From Clostridium_AM sp963780135 (GTDB lineage Bacteria > Bacillota > Clostridia > Clostridiales > Clostridiaceae), in the NCBI GenBank assembly GCA_963780135.1, contig CAWAAR010000002.1, forward strand, positions 1 to 64,000: a stretch of 64,000 nucleotides of DNA, in the 5' to 3' direction. Both the position numbers and the translations under genes were made by a program. Positions within the stretch are counted from its first letter, which is position 1; each line of letters starts with the position of its first letter. Under the pieces are notes generated by a model that ran no database searches, was not told the DNA's origin, and saw only the letters and a program-made list of their open reading frames with translations. This document shows, piece after piece, positions 30,858 through 39,940 of this stretch.

Positions 30858-31034
30858 TTAAGAAATATCTCTGTTATAACGTATTACTTTTTTTGTATCA
30901 TTTGGGTCAGATGGATTACTACTTGTAGAGCTAAATATTTTTCTGAATAGATTTTTTAACTTAGAAAAAATAGTCTCCTTTTTATTTTTAACCTTTGTTT
31001 TAGTAAAATCCACAAAAATAACTTTATCTCTCAT
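30858..31034 (-). CDS. small basic hypothetical protein
   Basis: 58 aa, starting MRDKVIFVDFTKTKVKNKKE. It is lysine-rich with a central amphipathic segment (IFSKLKNLFRKIF) and a polar Ser/Asn/Asp tail. ATG at 31034 is chosen because AGGTGGGG precedes it. No known family recognised. It lies 69 bases upstream of ispF on the same strand, so they may share a transcript. The amphipathic helix suggests a membrane-surface association; that is only inference. Confidence 0.6.
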   Translation of the reverse strand: MRDKVIFVDFTKTKVKNKKETIFSKLKNLFRKIFSSTSSNPSDPNDTKKVIRYNRDIS

Positions 31035-31289
31035 AATATCCCCACCTTTCATAAAAATATATACTATAGTAAAATAATATCATAAAAGAATACAAATGTT
31101 AAGAAAATTCAAACAAATAATATTAAAAATATATTAAAAATTTATATTTTATAAATATAGGATAAACTTAATTATATAGAAATATACATTAAGTTTAGTA
31201 AAATATATGATAAAGTAAAATATTAAGTTAGCATAAATACAGATGTTAATTAAGTTTTCACATAATAAATTTTATTTAAACTAAAAGTG

Positions 31290-31510
31290 AAAGAGATCAT
31301 CTGCGGCAAAGTGAAGGGATTCACTACATGAAAAATAAGAAGTTTAATATAAAAAATTAATTTTTTATAGACATAATTAGCAATTAAACTTTCACATAGT
31401 GAATTCCATCACTTTTAATTAGCAGTGATATTTAATCATTCTCTTTTTAATAAGAGAAGATTTAGTTTTTTGCTGTGTGGTAAATTTAAAAGTATTCACT
31501 TTGCCTATTT
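31290..31510. ncRNA. candidate structured RNA or fold-back DNA element
   Basis: Two overlapping pairings occur. 31308-31333 pairs with 31390-31415 at 22 of 26 positions plus one G-U. GGCAAAGTGAA at 31305-31315 also pairs perfectly with TTCACTTTGCC at 31495-31505. They compete for the same bases, so two alternative folds are possible. A smaller TCTCTT/AAGAGA hairpin lies near 31440-31457. It sits in the gene-free stretch 31035-32176, just before DnaA-box cluster 2. No known RNA family was recognised, and the strand is not decided. Confidence 0.35.
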
Positions 31511-31686
31511 CATTACAGATCACGCAAAGCGTTAATTAACTCTAAATTTTAATTATTAGAGTTTTAAGGATAGTTAGTTTAAAAGAGAAAAAAGATAAAT
31601 AAATAGGCTTTGCATAATACAATATATGATTTATGGAGTAAATATGTTAAAGTAAATGTGAAAAAATAATTTTAGAATATGTAAAG

Positions 31687-32032
31687 TTATCCACAAGTTG
31701 TCCACATAACTGTGTATAATGTGCATAACTAATACTGAAAATTCTGCTAAATAAATGGAGTTATCAATTTTTTTAGTAATTTAATGCAAATTTCACAAGT
31801 TATAAACAAGCTATATGTGGATAATGTGTATAAGTGCATAAAATATACAGCTTATAAAACTTTATAACTTGTACAGGTAATTTGTTATAAGGTGATATTT
31901 AATAAAAGAAAACATCAACAAATGATGATGTTATATGTAATAATATAGGGGGAAAAAAGATAAAATATAAATAATTGTTATTAAGTAAGACTAACAAGTT
32001 ATCAACATATAAAATGTTAATAATGTGGATAA
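31687..32032. promoter_or_regulatory. DnaA-box cluster 2
   Basis: At least nine DnaA-box-like 9-mers lie in about 346 bases. Perfect or near matches: TTATCCACA at 31687, TTGTCCACA at 31698, TTATAAACA at 31800, TTATCAACA at 31999. Minus-strand copies are at 31711-31719, 31720-31728, 31816-31824 (perfect), 31825-31833 and 32024-32032 (perfect). The surrounding sequence is very A/T-rich, as at unwinding regions. dnaA and dnaN are not adjacent, so this is not the usual oriC layout. Confidence 0.7.
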
Positions 32033-32176
32033 ATATAACAACTAAAATTTGCATATTTATAGTACAAATTAAAGAGGGTTTATATTATAATAAAAACTAC
32101 CCAATTAAAGATAAGAGTGCTAGAAACAGCAGTAATGGAATAAAGTAAAATTAAAAAATAGGAAAGAAGTGAAAAG

Positions 32177-33112
32177 ATGAACAAAAAATATAAAAAAATA
32201 ACGTTATTAATGATTATTGTTCTTATGATAGGTTTGCTTGGATACAATTTTGTTAATGGAAAGAAAGCTAAGTCTCAAAACGAAAAAGTAGTAAAACAGG
32301 AAACTAGCAAGGATAAAGAAAATGACAAATTAAAGAATCAAAGTAAACCTGCAATAAATACTGAAAATGAAAAAGCAAGGGAATTCAAAGAAGGAAACCT
32401 CAAATATAATGACAAATCTATACCTGTAATTATGTATCACTCTATTGATTATGAAGAAGGAAATGAATTAAGGGTACCTAAAGAAAAATTTAGAGAGCAG
32501 ATGAAGTATCTAAAAGATAGTGGTTATACAACTTTAACTATGGATGAAGTGTATGGTTTTATGAAAAACAATAAGCCTGTTCCTGAAAAATCTATAGTTT
32601 TAACTTTTGATGATGGATATAAAGATAATTATGAAAATGCTTATCCTATATTAAAAGAATTTGGATTTAAAGGAACAGTATTTATTATTACCAACTGTAT
32701 AGATACAGATAAGGGATTTTTAACTTCAAAAGAATTAAAAGAAATGGATAAAGGTGGTATGGATATAGAAAGTCATACACTTAATCATGATAAATTAGAT
32801 GAGCTGTCTTATAATAAACAAGTTGAAACACTAAAAGGGTCAAAAGAAGTTTTGGAAAAACTTCTTAACAAAAAAGTAAAATATATAGGATATCCTTATG
32901 GAAAGTATAATAAGGATACTATGAAAGCAGCTGAAGATGCAGGATATAACGTTGCTTTTACGACTGAGAGTGGGTGGTCTGATAAGCAGCAAGGAATATA
33001 TAAACTACATAGAGTATATATATCAGCTAATCACGATATTAAGGAATTTGAAAGAAGAATAAGCAAATCTGACTATGATATTGATGATTCTAGTAAAAAG
33101 GCAAAAGAATAA
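32177..33112 (+). CDS. membrane-anchored polysaccharide deacetylase (NodB domain)
   Basis: 311 aa. An N-terminal membrane anchor or signal (residues 7-27) and a charged linker (about 28-75) precede a NodB deacetylase domain (about 80-300). Metal site: Asp in TFDDGY (near residue 142) and His pair in SHTLNH (near 197). GYPYGKYN is the third motif. Probable substrates are GlcNAc or MurNAc residues of peptidoglycan, conferring lysozyme resistance or a role in spore cortex; the target is not decided. ATG follows GGAAAGAAGTG. Single gene, convergent with the pseudouridine synthase gene. Confidence 0.9.
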   Translation: MNKKYKKITLLMIIVLMIGLLGYNFVNGKKAKSQNEKVVKQETSKDKENDKLKNQSKPAINTENEKAREFKEGNLKYNDKSIPVIMYHSIDYEEGNELRVPKEKFREQMKYLKDSGYTTLTMDEVYGFMKNNKPVPEKSIVLTFDDGYKDNYENAYPILKEFGFKGTVFIITNCIDTDKGFLTSKELKEMDKGGMDIESHTLNHDKLDELSYNKQVETLKGSKEVLEKLLNKKVKYIGYPYGKYNKDTMKAAEDAGYNVAFTTESGWSDKQQGIYKLHRVYISANHDIKEFERRISKSDYDIDDSSKKAKE

Positions 33113-33136
33113 ATAAGGGCTTCTTTATCCGAAAAA

Positions 33137-33907
33137 TTAATCATCGGATAAGGAAGCTTCCTCTGTTTTTATAGAATTTGTAATTAATTTATTTATGATA
33201 TTAAGTTCATTTGAAGTTATATATCTCCATTTACCTGCAGGGATATCTTTTAAAGTTACATTCATTATTCTAACTCTTTTTAGTTTTAGGACATTATAAC
33301 CTAACGTTTCACACATTCTTCTAATTTGTCTATTTAAACCTTGAGTTAAAATTATTCTAAATACACGAGAATCCTCTTTGGTTACCTTACACGGTTTTGT
33401 AGTGGTATTTAATATACTTACACCACATGACATTTGTGTTAAAAATGCATTTGTAATAGGTTTATCTACAGTAACAATATATTCTTTTTCATGATTGTTA
33501 CCAGCTCTCAAAATCTTATTTACAATATCTCCGTCATTAGTTAAAAATATTAGTCCTTCTGAATCTTTATCTAATCTCCCGATATGAAATATCCTTTTAG
33601 GATAGTTTACAAAGTCAACTATATTGTTTTTTACTTTTCTTTCAGTAGTACAAATGATACCAGGTGGTTTGTTTAGAGCAATGTATACTCTATCATCTTT
33701 TTCACTAAGAGGTTTACCATCTAACATAACTTCATCTGTAAGCATGACTCTAGAACCTAATTCTGCTACAATACCATTTATAGTAACTCTCTTTTCTTGG
33801 ATGATACTATCAGCCTCTCTTCTAGAACAGATACCTTTTTCACTTATAAATTTATTTATTCTCATAGAATCTAAGTTTTCTTTGTGACTTATTATATTTT
33901 TATGCAA
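33137..33907 (-). CDS. RsuA/RluB/RluF-family rRNA pseudouridine synthase
   Basis: 256 aa. An N-terminal S4 RNA-binding domain (MRINKFISEKGICSRREAD, from residue 15) is followed by the catalytic domain with GRLDKDSEGLIFLTNDGD, where the Asp of GRLD is the nucleophile, and LTQGLNRQIRRMCETLGY (in part). The latter fits the RluF-like group acting on 23S rRNA near U2604/2605. TTG start at 33907 is ten bases from AAGGAGA; ATG at 33865 is an alternative. Lone gene. Confidence 0.87.
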   Translation of the reverse strand: MHKNIISHKENLDSMRINKFISEKGICSRREADSIIQEKRVTINGIVAELGSRVMLTDEVMLDGKPLSEKDDRVYIALNKPPGIICTTERKVKNNIVDFVNYPKRIFHIGRLDKDSEGLIFLTNDGDIVNKILRAGNNHEKEYIVTVDKPITNAFLTQMSCGVSILNTTTKPCKVTKEDSRVFRIILTQGLNRQIRRMCETLGYNVLKLKRVRIMNVTLKDIPAGKWRYITSNELNIINKLITNSIKTEEASLSDD

Positions 33908-34117
33908 CTGAATAAAATCTCCTTTCTTATTTTTATAGTTATTTAGTCATATAAGATTTCAAGCTATTATCTATAAATAATATCAAATTTTTGAGTTAAT
34001 TAGCAAGTTTTATATGAAACAAACGATTATCTATATAGAATGCAAAAAAAATTATTGAAATAAATGCAAAACTTTCTTAATACTATTATTATATAGATAA
34101 AAAATGGAGGGTAAGCT

Positions 34118-35620
34118 ATGAATAAAAAAATTAAAACTATTATTTTTACCATTATATGTTCTTTAGCTATTTTTACTACTAAAGCTTCAGCTGCAGATTT
34201 ATCATTAAGTAGTGGAAAAGTTAATATTGATACGGCTAAAGAGTGGACTGTAAAATTTAACACAACGTTAAAGGTAGACACTGTAAATAATAAAAACATA
34301 ACTGTAAAAGATGAAAACAATAAAAATGTACCTATAAGTATAAGTTTAGGAAAAAGTTCTGACACCTTAATAATAAGCCCACAAGTTTCGGGATATGAAC
34401 CAAGCAAAAAGTATAAATTGGTAATAGGAACAAATTTACAATCAACAGCAGGTAAGAAGCTTAAGAACCCTTTAGAAATGGAATTTACTACGTCTAATAA
34501 ATATAAGGACAGCACTAGTTATGAAAACCTTCCAGAAATAGTCTCGTGTAAATTTCAATATTCACCTCTTTTGTCTAACGAGAAACAAGTATTTAGTTTA
34601 GATACTAAAAATGGACAAGATATTCAATATAGAATTTTTGTACATAGCTATTCAATGGATAAGGATAGTTATACAGAAATTACCAATGGATATACAAAAG
34701 CTTCAGATGGAAAAATAACATCCACTAAAACTTTAGCATCAGATATTAATGGACAGAAATATAAAGTTTTAATATATGTTAAGAGAAGTGCAAGCGTTGG
34801 TGCACATAAAGATGCTAATACAGACTATGATAACTATTATGTTGATTATTTTAGATGTGTAGATGCTGTTGACACAAATAATAACGAAATTAAAAGTTAC
34901 AATACATCTCTAGATCAAATGGTAGATGTTCAAACAAAAATAAGTGATAAATCTGTATTTGTTGAAACTAATGACTTTAATAATGAGGCAAGCAAAAATC
35001 AAATCAAATATTATTTAGATCCTAATAATTTCATGGATTCATATGGGAAATATCAATTTTTAAAATTAAGTTATGAAGAGGGTATGGATGTAAATGAAGT
35101 TAATGATATTTTAAAAGGCAAAGGAATTCTGGATGGAAAAGGACAAGCATTTTTAGATGCAGCTAAGAATAATAATATAAATATAGTTTATTTAATTTCA
35201 CACTCTTTACTAGAAACAGGAAATGGAACATCATTATTAGCAAATGGTGGACAAAAAGATAGCAGTGGTAAATATACTTTTGGGGTACCTGTATACAACT
35301 TTTTTGGAATAGGTGCATATGATAAAGATGCTAACTATTATGGAACTAAAACAGCTTATGATAATAAATGGTTTACACCAGAAGATGCTATTAGTGGCGG
35401 AGCTCAATGGATTGCATCACAATATATAAATAATCCTAATGGAAAACAAGATACTTTGTATAAAATGAGGTGGAATCCTTCAAGTCCTGGGCAGCATCAA
35501 TATGCTACAGATGTAGCTTGGGCATATAAGCAAGTTCCTACTATGATAAATGGGATAAAAAGTGTTTTAAAGGATGTAAAGAATATAAAATTAAATTTTG
35601 AAATACCTAAATTTAAATAA
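34118..35620 (+). CDS. secreted N-acetylglucosaminidase (GH73) with SbsA-type Ig-like domain
   Basis: 500 aa. A signal peptide ends near residue 27 (KASAAD). Residues about 30-127 form a Big_5/SbsA Ig-like domain, similar to the one in the amidase at 55919. The glucosaminidase domain occupies about 330-480, with SHSLLETGNGTSLLANG containing the likely catalytic Glu, then YNFFGIGAYD and WITSQ-like AQWIASQYI. This is the LytD/AcmA type of endo-beta-N-acetylglucosaminidase, active in daughter-cell separation or wall turnover. ATG preceded by ATGGAGGG. Single gene with a shared terminator. Confidence 0.9.
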   Translation: MNKKIKTIIFTIICSLAIFTTKASAADLSLSSGKVNIDTAKEWTVKFNTTLKVDTVNNKNITVKDENNKNVPISISLGKSSDTLIISPQVSGYEPSKKYKLVIGTNLQSTAGKKLKNPLEMEFTTSNKYKDSTSYENLPEIVSCKFQYSPLLSNEKQVFSLDTKNGQDIQYRIFVHSYSMDKDSYTEITNGYTKASDGKITSTKTLASDINGQKYKVLIYVKRSASVGAHKDANTDYDNYYVDYFRCVDAVDTNNNEIKSYNTSLDQMVDVQTKISDKSVFVETNDFNNEASKNQIKYYLDPNNFMDSYGKYQFLKLSYEEGMDVNEVNDILKGKGILDGKGQAFLDAAKNNNINIVYLISHSLLETGNGTSLLANGGQKDSSGKYTFGVPVYNFFGIGAYDKDANYYGTKTAYDNKWFTPEDAISGGAQWIASQYINNPNGKQDTLYKMRWNPSSPGQHQYATDVAWAYKQVPTMINGIKSVLKDVKNIKLNFEIPKFK

Positions 35621-35621
35621 C

Positions 35622-35667
35622 AAAAAAGGGACTAAACTTTTTTCAGTAAGTTTAGTCCCTTTTTTTA
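35622..35667. terminator. bidirectional terminator after the glucosaminidase gene
   Basis: AAAAAAGGGACTAAACTT pairs perfectly with AAGTTTAGTCCCTTTTTT. A- and T-runs on both flanks let it serve the convergent gene at 35669 as well. Confidence 0.92.
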
Positions 35668-35668
35668 A

Positions 35669-35857
35669 TTAATCGAGTATTCCTTCTTCTTTTAAAATCA
35701 CTTCTAGTTTATACACTTTTTCTGTAAGAAATTTAAATTTTTCTAAGATTACTTCTTTGGGTAAATTTTCTTTACATAGATTATCTTCCATGTATTGAAT
35801 AGTGTTTAAAGCCTCATCAATATCCTTTTGAGCTAATTCTAAATTTTCTTCTTTCAT
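35669..35857 (-). CDS. small acidic coiled-coil hypothetical protein
   Basis: 62 aa, starting MKEENLELAQKDIDEALNTI, helical throughout, Glu/Lys-rich with a C-terminal leucine pattern (KFLTEKVYKLEVILKEE). ATG preceded by AAGGAGAATC. It follows the Cys-rich gene at 35871 by 13 bases on the same strand, so the two probably form an operon. Family not recognised. Confidence 0.65.
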   Translation of the reverse strand: MKEENLELAQKDIDEALNTIQYMEDNLCKENLPKEVILEKFKFLTEKVYKLEVILKEEGILD

Positions 35858-35870
35858 TTATGATTCTCCT

Positions 35871-36113
35871 TTAGTTTAATATATTTTTAGCTTTTTTTAA
35901 CCCATCATCATCTATAAAAGGTGCACAAAATTCAAAGTTTTTTTCATGTCCACAATTACAACATACACAAGAACATATATCATATGGAACACCATCTATT
36001 ATGTTAATTTTCAAGTTTTCAGTTAAGTATTCACCACCACAAATTTCACAAGGAGTGTCATTTATAACAGAATACTCACTTTCTATGTATTTCATTATTT
36101 CCTTAATGGTCAT
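35871..36113 (-). CDS. small zinc-ribbon-like protein
   Basis: 80 aa, starting MTIKEIMKYIESEYSVINDT. Cys pairs CEIC (about 22-25) and a dense CSCVCCNC run (about 50-57) suggest a zinc or other metal site. ATG at 36113 is chosen because GGAGGTTTGAA precedes it. It is the first gene of a two-gene minus-strand unit. I do not recognise the family. The proposed metal binding is inferred only from the cysteines. Confidence 0.68.
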   Translation of the reverse strand: MTIKEIMKYIESEYSVINDTPCEICGGEYLTENLKINIIDGVPYDICSCVCCNCGHEKNFEFCAPFIDDDGLKKAKNILN

Positions 36114-36345
36114 TTCAAACCTCCAATTACAAAAAATTATATACAACATAAATGGTAGCATTCTTAAATTTTAATTTCAATAGTAATAATAACTTATAGT
36201 AAGTTAACTGTAAAGGTAAATTTTCACTGCATTAAAATTTGTATTATATAAAAATTAATTATGCAATTTGAATGTGCCTTAAACATATATATTAAGTAAC
36301 TAAAAAGAAAATTTTATTATGATAAATGTAAGGAGATATAAATAA

Positions 36346-36921
36346 GTGATAAATTTTATATGGTTTTTTATTTTAGGTTTTGGAATAATCTTAGGTGTTT
36401 TTACAGGAAAGGGTGGTGATATATCTAAAGTTATAGTGTCTTCAACAGAATCCACGGTAAAGCTCACTATAAGTTTAGTAGGAATAATGTGTTTATGGTG
36501 CGGAATAATGAAAATTGCTGAAAAAAGTGGACTTACAGATAAATTGGCTAAAATACTAAAACCAATATTAAAGTTGATTTTTAGAGAAGCTTCTAAGGAT
36601 GAAAAGGCAATGGGAGCTATAGTTATGAATTTAACTGCAAATATGATGGGGCTTTCCAATGCAGCTACTCCTTTTGGGATTAAAGCAATGGAAGAACTTA
36701 ATAGATTAAATAAGAATAATAAATCAGCTAGTAATGATATGGCTTTATTTCTAGTAATAAATGCAGCTTGTATACAGCTTATACCTACTACTGTTATATC
36801 AATGAGAGCTGCAGTAGGATCTCAAAATCCTGGAGAAACTATAATACCAGCAATAATAGCTACTGGAACAGCAGCATTATTAGGAATAATATTTTGTAAA
36901 ATATTACAAAAGTATTTTTAA
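36346..36921 (+). CDS. spmA: spore maturation protein A
   Basis: 191 aa membrane protein (nucleoside recognition/Gate domain, four to five helices). Family signature: MGLSNAATPFGIKAMEEL (near residue 103). SpmA and SpmB are needed for dehydration of the spore core; in C. perfringens they influence spore heat resistance. GTG start with AAGGAG ten bases upstream. spmB follows by about 50 bases. Confidence 0.93.
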   Translation: MINFIWFFILGFGIILGVFTGKGGDISKVIVSSTESTVKLTISLVGIMCLWCGIMKIAEKSGLTDKLAKILKPILKLIFREASKDEKAMGAIVMNLTANMMGLSNAATPFGIKAMEELNRLNKNNKSASNDMALFLVINAACIQLIPTTVISMRAAVGSQNPGETIIPAIIATGTAALLGIIFCKILQKYF

Positions 36922-36972
36922 TTTAAGAAATGGCTAACTTTCATAATTGAAAATCATAGGGGGGTGTATTTT

Positions 36973-37491
36973 GTGGATTATATAATAAGATCCATAGTAC
37001 CTATAATTGTAATATCTATAACTACTTATGGGATATTTAAAGGAGTAAAAGTATATGAATGTTTTGTAGAAGGGGCAAAAGAAGGGATTAAAATATGTGT
37101 CAACATATTTCCTTATTTATTAGCTATGCTAGTAGCAGTAGCTGTTTTTCGAGAATCTAGAGCTTTAGACTATTTTATATATATCATAAAGCCTTTAGCT
37201 AAAGCTATAGGATTACCATCAGAAGTTGTACCATTAATATTAATCAAGCCTTTATCTGGAAGCGGCGCTTTAGGGATTTTTGCAGAGACTCTAAATAAAT
37301 TTGGAGTAGATAGTTACATAGGAAGGGTTTCTTCTATAATTATGGGATCTACAGAAACAATATTTTATACACTTACAGTTTATTTTGGTGCAGTAGGAAT
37401 AAAAAAAATAAGACATACTCTCTGGGCAGCTGTAATGGCAGATTTAGTTGCAGTTATTATGGCAGCAACTCTTGCAAAAATTATGTTTTAA
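36973..37491 (+). CDS. spmB: spore maturation protein B
   Basis: 172 aa membrane protein with the Gate domain. Conserved IKPLSGSGALGIFAE (near residue 95) and STETIFYTLTVYFGAVG match SpmB. GTG at 36973 is preferred because AGGGGGG lies eight bases upstream; the in-frame GTG at 36964 falls inside that site. It forms a pair with spmA and ends at a terminator shared with the convergent MATE gene. Confidence 0.93.
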   Translation: MDYIIRSIVPIIVISITTYGIFKGVKVYECFVEGAKEGIKICVNIFPYLLAMLVAVAVFRESRALDYFIYIIKPLAKAIGLPSEVVPLILIKPLSGSGALGIFAETLNKFGVDSYIGRVSSIIMGSTETIFYTLTVYFGAVGIKKIRHTLWAAVMADLVAVIMAATLAKIMF

Positions 37492-37492
37492 A

Positions 37493-37525
37493 GGAGCATA
37501 AAATCAAATGTTTTATGCTCCCTGT
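37493..37525. terminator. terminator between spmB and the MATE gene
   Basis: GGAGCATAAAA-tcaaatg-TTTTATGCTCC, followed by CTGTTTTAAAA; probably used from both sides. Confidence 0.72.
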
Positions 37526-38865
37526 TTTAAAATCAATTTAAATTTCCTTTTGAAAAGAATAATCATTACTACACCTTCAAAGGTCCATTGTAAAGCAGTA
37601 ATCCACCATACATATACTACGGAAGTTTTCAATACATATATAAAATAAAACATTAAAGGAAGTCTTATTACCCAACTAGAAACTAAAGAAATTAGAAAAG
37701 GGGTTTTGGTATCTCCGATGCCTTTAAGTGCACCTCCAAGTATCATGGAAATTCCCATAGGAATTTGTTCTACAGAAGCTATCATAAGGCATAAAACACC
37801 AAGTCTAATTACTTCTTGTTCCTTTGAATTTATAAAAAGGTGTATTAAAAAATTAGGGAAAATTAAATATAAAAGAGATCCAAAAGCCATTATAATACTA
37901 CCTAATACCATACAAGTATAGGCATATTCTTTAGCTCTTTTAACATTCTTTTCTCCTATTTTATGACCTGCTAGAGTGGTGGCAGCTATAGCAAAGCCCC
38001 AACCAGGCATAAATGAAACAGACTCTATAGTGGTCACAATTTGATTAGCAGCAAAAGATACATTTCCAAGATGCATAATCATAAATACACACAATAATCT
38101 GCTTGTAGAAAAGGCTCCTTCTTGGAAAGAAGCAGGTATACTTAATTTTAATAATTCCTTTAATTTTTTAAAATTAAGGCTCAGTATGTATTTAAGCCTA
38201 GGTTTAATTTCAGATTTTTTAATTATATAAAAAAGTATAAATATAAATCCTGCAGTTTGAGCAGAGAAGGTGGCTATTGCAGCACCTTTGACACCTAATC
38301 TAGGAAATCCATAGTGACCAAAAATTAATAGCCAATCTAGACTCAAGTTTATTATATTAACAAGAATGGAAACCAGTAGAGGAGTTTTAGTATTTCCACA
38401 TCCTCTTAAAAGAGCATTTAATACATTCATAAGCATATTAAATAATATACCTACCGAAGCTATTTTCATAAATGTTTTACCAGTAGATATTACTTCATTT
38501 GTAGCACCTGCTATTTTTAAAATATCACCACAAAACAAGAATGCTGACAAGAATATAAGAAAAGCTATTATTGAAGCTATTAAAAAACCTATGGAGGCGT
38601 ACTCTTCAGCTAAATCAAATTTTTTAGCTCCTACCTGCCTGGCAACCAAAGAAGAAATTCCTACAGATAAACCCATAGCTATAAAAATGTTAGAAAAAGT
38701 ATAGAGTATTTCAGAACTTAAACCTACGGCACTTACAGCTACATTGCCTCCATATTGACCTACCATCATGGTATCAAATACCCAAATCATCATATATAAA
38801 ATCATTTCTCCCACTGCGGGAAGAGCAAGCTTTAGCACATCTTTTATAGTTTTGTAGTTAAACAT
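37513..38865 (-). CDS. MATE-family multidrug/Na+ antiporter
   Basis: 450 aa with about twelve membrane helices in two similar halves. The N-terminal half has LALPAVGEMILYMMIWVFDTMMVGQYG (in part), the MatE signature; GGALKGIGDTKTPF lies in the second half near residue 390, mirroring RGCGNTKTP near 165. Such pumps export cationic drugs or metabolites against Na+ or H+. ATG preceded by GAGGAATT. Single gene; no regulator nearby. Substrate unknown. Confidence 0.9.
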   Translation of the reverse strand: MFNYKTIKDVLKLALPAVGEMILYMMIWVFDTMMVGQYGGNVAVSAVGLSSEILYTFSNIFIAMGLSVGISSLVARQVGAKKFDLAEEYASIGFLIASIIAFLIFLSAFLFCGDILKIAGATNEVISTGKTFMKIASVGILFNMLMNVLNALLRGCGNTKTPLLVSILVNIINLSLDWLLIFGHYGFPRLGVKGAAIATFSAQTAGFIFILFYIIKKSEIKPRLKYILSLNFKKLKELLKLSIPASFQEGAFSTSRLLCVFMIMHLGNVSFAANQIVTTIESVSFMPGWGFAIAATTLAGHKIGEKNVKRAKEYAYTCMVLGSIIMAFGSLLYLIFPNFLIHLFINSKEQEVIRLGVLCLMIASVEQIPMGISMILGGALKGIGDTKTPFLISLVSSWVIRLPLMFYFIYVLKTSVVYVWWITALQWTFEGVVMIILFKRKFKLILKQGA

Positions 38866-39006
38866 TTAATTCCTCCATAAAGTAATGTAATATTTAATAT
38901 AAATGGTACTTTATTTCATAACATAAAACAACCTTATAAATGATTAAATTTATATTTGTGTGATAATATATTAAAAAGAAGCTATTGTAAATTAGGGGTG
39001 AGTAAT

Positions 39007-39564
39007 TTGTTAAAATGGAAAGAACTATATGAAGAATGTTTACAGTGCCATAAGTGTGAATTAGGGAATAAAAGAAATAACATGGTATTTGGGGACGGAA
39101 ATTCAAGGGCAAGTATTATATTTGTAGGAGAAGCTCCAGGAGCAGATGAGGATAGAATTGGACTACCCTTTGTAGGTAGGGCAGGAAAACTTTTAACTAA
39201 GGGGCTTACAACATTAAATTTATTAAGAGAAAATGATTATTATATATGTAATATATGTAAGTGTAGACCAGATAACAATAGAGTACCTTATGAAAATGAA
39301 GTAGAAGCATGTTTGCCTTATTTAAGAAATCAAGTAGCTTTAGTTAAACCTAAAATTATAGTCTGTTTAGGGTCAACTGCTATGAAATATATTTTAGGAA
39401 ATGATTTTAAAATCACAAGAGATAGAGGTAAATGGGTAGAAAAGAAAGGATGTTATATTATGGCTACCTTTCATCCAGCAGCATTATTTAGAGATGAAAG
39501 CAAAAAAATATTGTTTTGGGAAGATTTAAAAGCTATAAAAAAGAAATATGATGAAATGAAATAA
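39007..39564 (+). CDS. family 4 uracil-DNA glycosylase ([4Fe-4S])
   Basis: 185 aa. Removes uracil from DNA. Motif GEAPGADEDRIGLPFVGRAG carries the catalytic residues, and the second motif is FHPAALFRDE. Cluster cysteines are C14 and C17 near the N-terminus (CHKC), and two more in the ICKCRPDNNR / EACLPYL region, as in the Thermus/Archaeoglobus type. TTG at 39007 lies six bases after GGGGTG; an in-frame GTG at 38998 is less likely. Lone gene before the metG leader. Confidence 0.9.
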   Translation: MLKWKELYEECLQCHKCELGNKRNNMVFGDGNSRASIIFVGEAPGADEDRIGLPFVGRAGKLLTKGLTTLNLLRENDYYICNICKCRPDNNRVPYENEVEACLPYLRNQVALVKPKIIVCLGSTAMKYILGNDFKITRDRGKWVEKKGCYIMATFHPAALFRDESKKILFWEDLKAIKKKYDEMK

Positions 39565-39571
39565 ATTTCTA

Positions 39572-39600
39572 TTGACAGTATTAAACATATGTCATATTAT
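39572..39600 (+). promoter_or_regulatory. metG promoter
   Basis: TTGACA at 39572-39577, a 17-base spacer and TATTAT at 39595-39600; transcription would start near 39607, at the beginning of the T-box. Confidence 0.78.
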
Positions 39601-39606
39601 AATTAT

Positions 39607-39890
39607 AAATGTTGTGAAAGAAAGAGTAGTAAATTAAAGAACCCAAAGAGAGTCGGAAGTGCTGAAAGCCGATGGTAAAGTAATTTACGAACATGGATCT
39701 GGAACAGGTTATCTGAAAATTGTAATAAGATAACACGGAAGCAGCCGTTATATTGCAAGGTAATAAAAAACTTTTATTTTAGTTTAAGTTACTTACGGAG
39801 ATTTTTATCGTGAGATAAAAATAAAGTAGAGTGGTAAAGTGTTATATACGCCTCTATATGAAGATTAATCTTCATATAGAGGCGTTTTTA
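39607..39890 (+). ncRNA. T-box riboswitch, methionine-specific, of metG
   Basis: Leader RNA with stem I (AGAGAGTCGG...GTGCTGAAAGCCGA at about 39646-39672) and a specifier loop GAAC-ATG-GATC whose AUG at 39693-39695 fits initiator/elongator tRNA-Met. The T-box core is a divergent GAGTGGTAAAG near 39829-39839, where UGGU can pair with the ACCA end of uncharged tRNA. The terminator is a strong hairpin of ACGCCTCTATATGAAGAT with its complement plus T-run (39848-39887). Uncharged tRNA should favour read-through into metG. Confidence 0.88.
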
Positions 39891-39940
39891 TATTACGTAA
39901 TGTTTATAAATTTTTATAGATTTCTAAGGAGGAATAGAAA

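Noticed and set aside
31053..32176. Chromosomal origin oriC
   Set aside because: DnaA boxes are abundant, but dnaA, dnaN, rpmH or gyr genes are not adjacent, and no skew calculation can be made here. Kept only as a DnaA-box cluster.
33113..33160. Terminator between the deacetylase and pseudouridine synthase genes
   Set aside because: CTTCTTTATCCG/CGGATAAGGAAG can pair, but no T-run follows on either strand.
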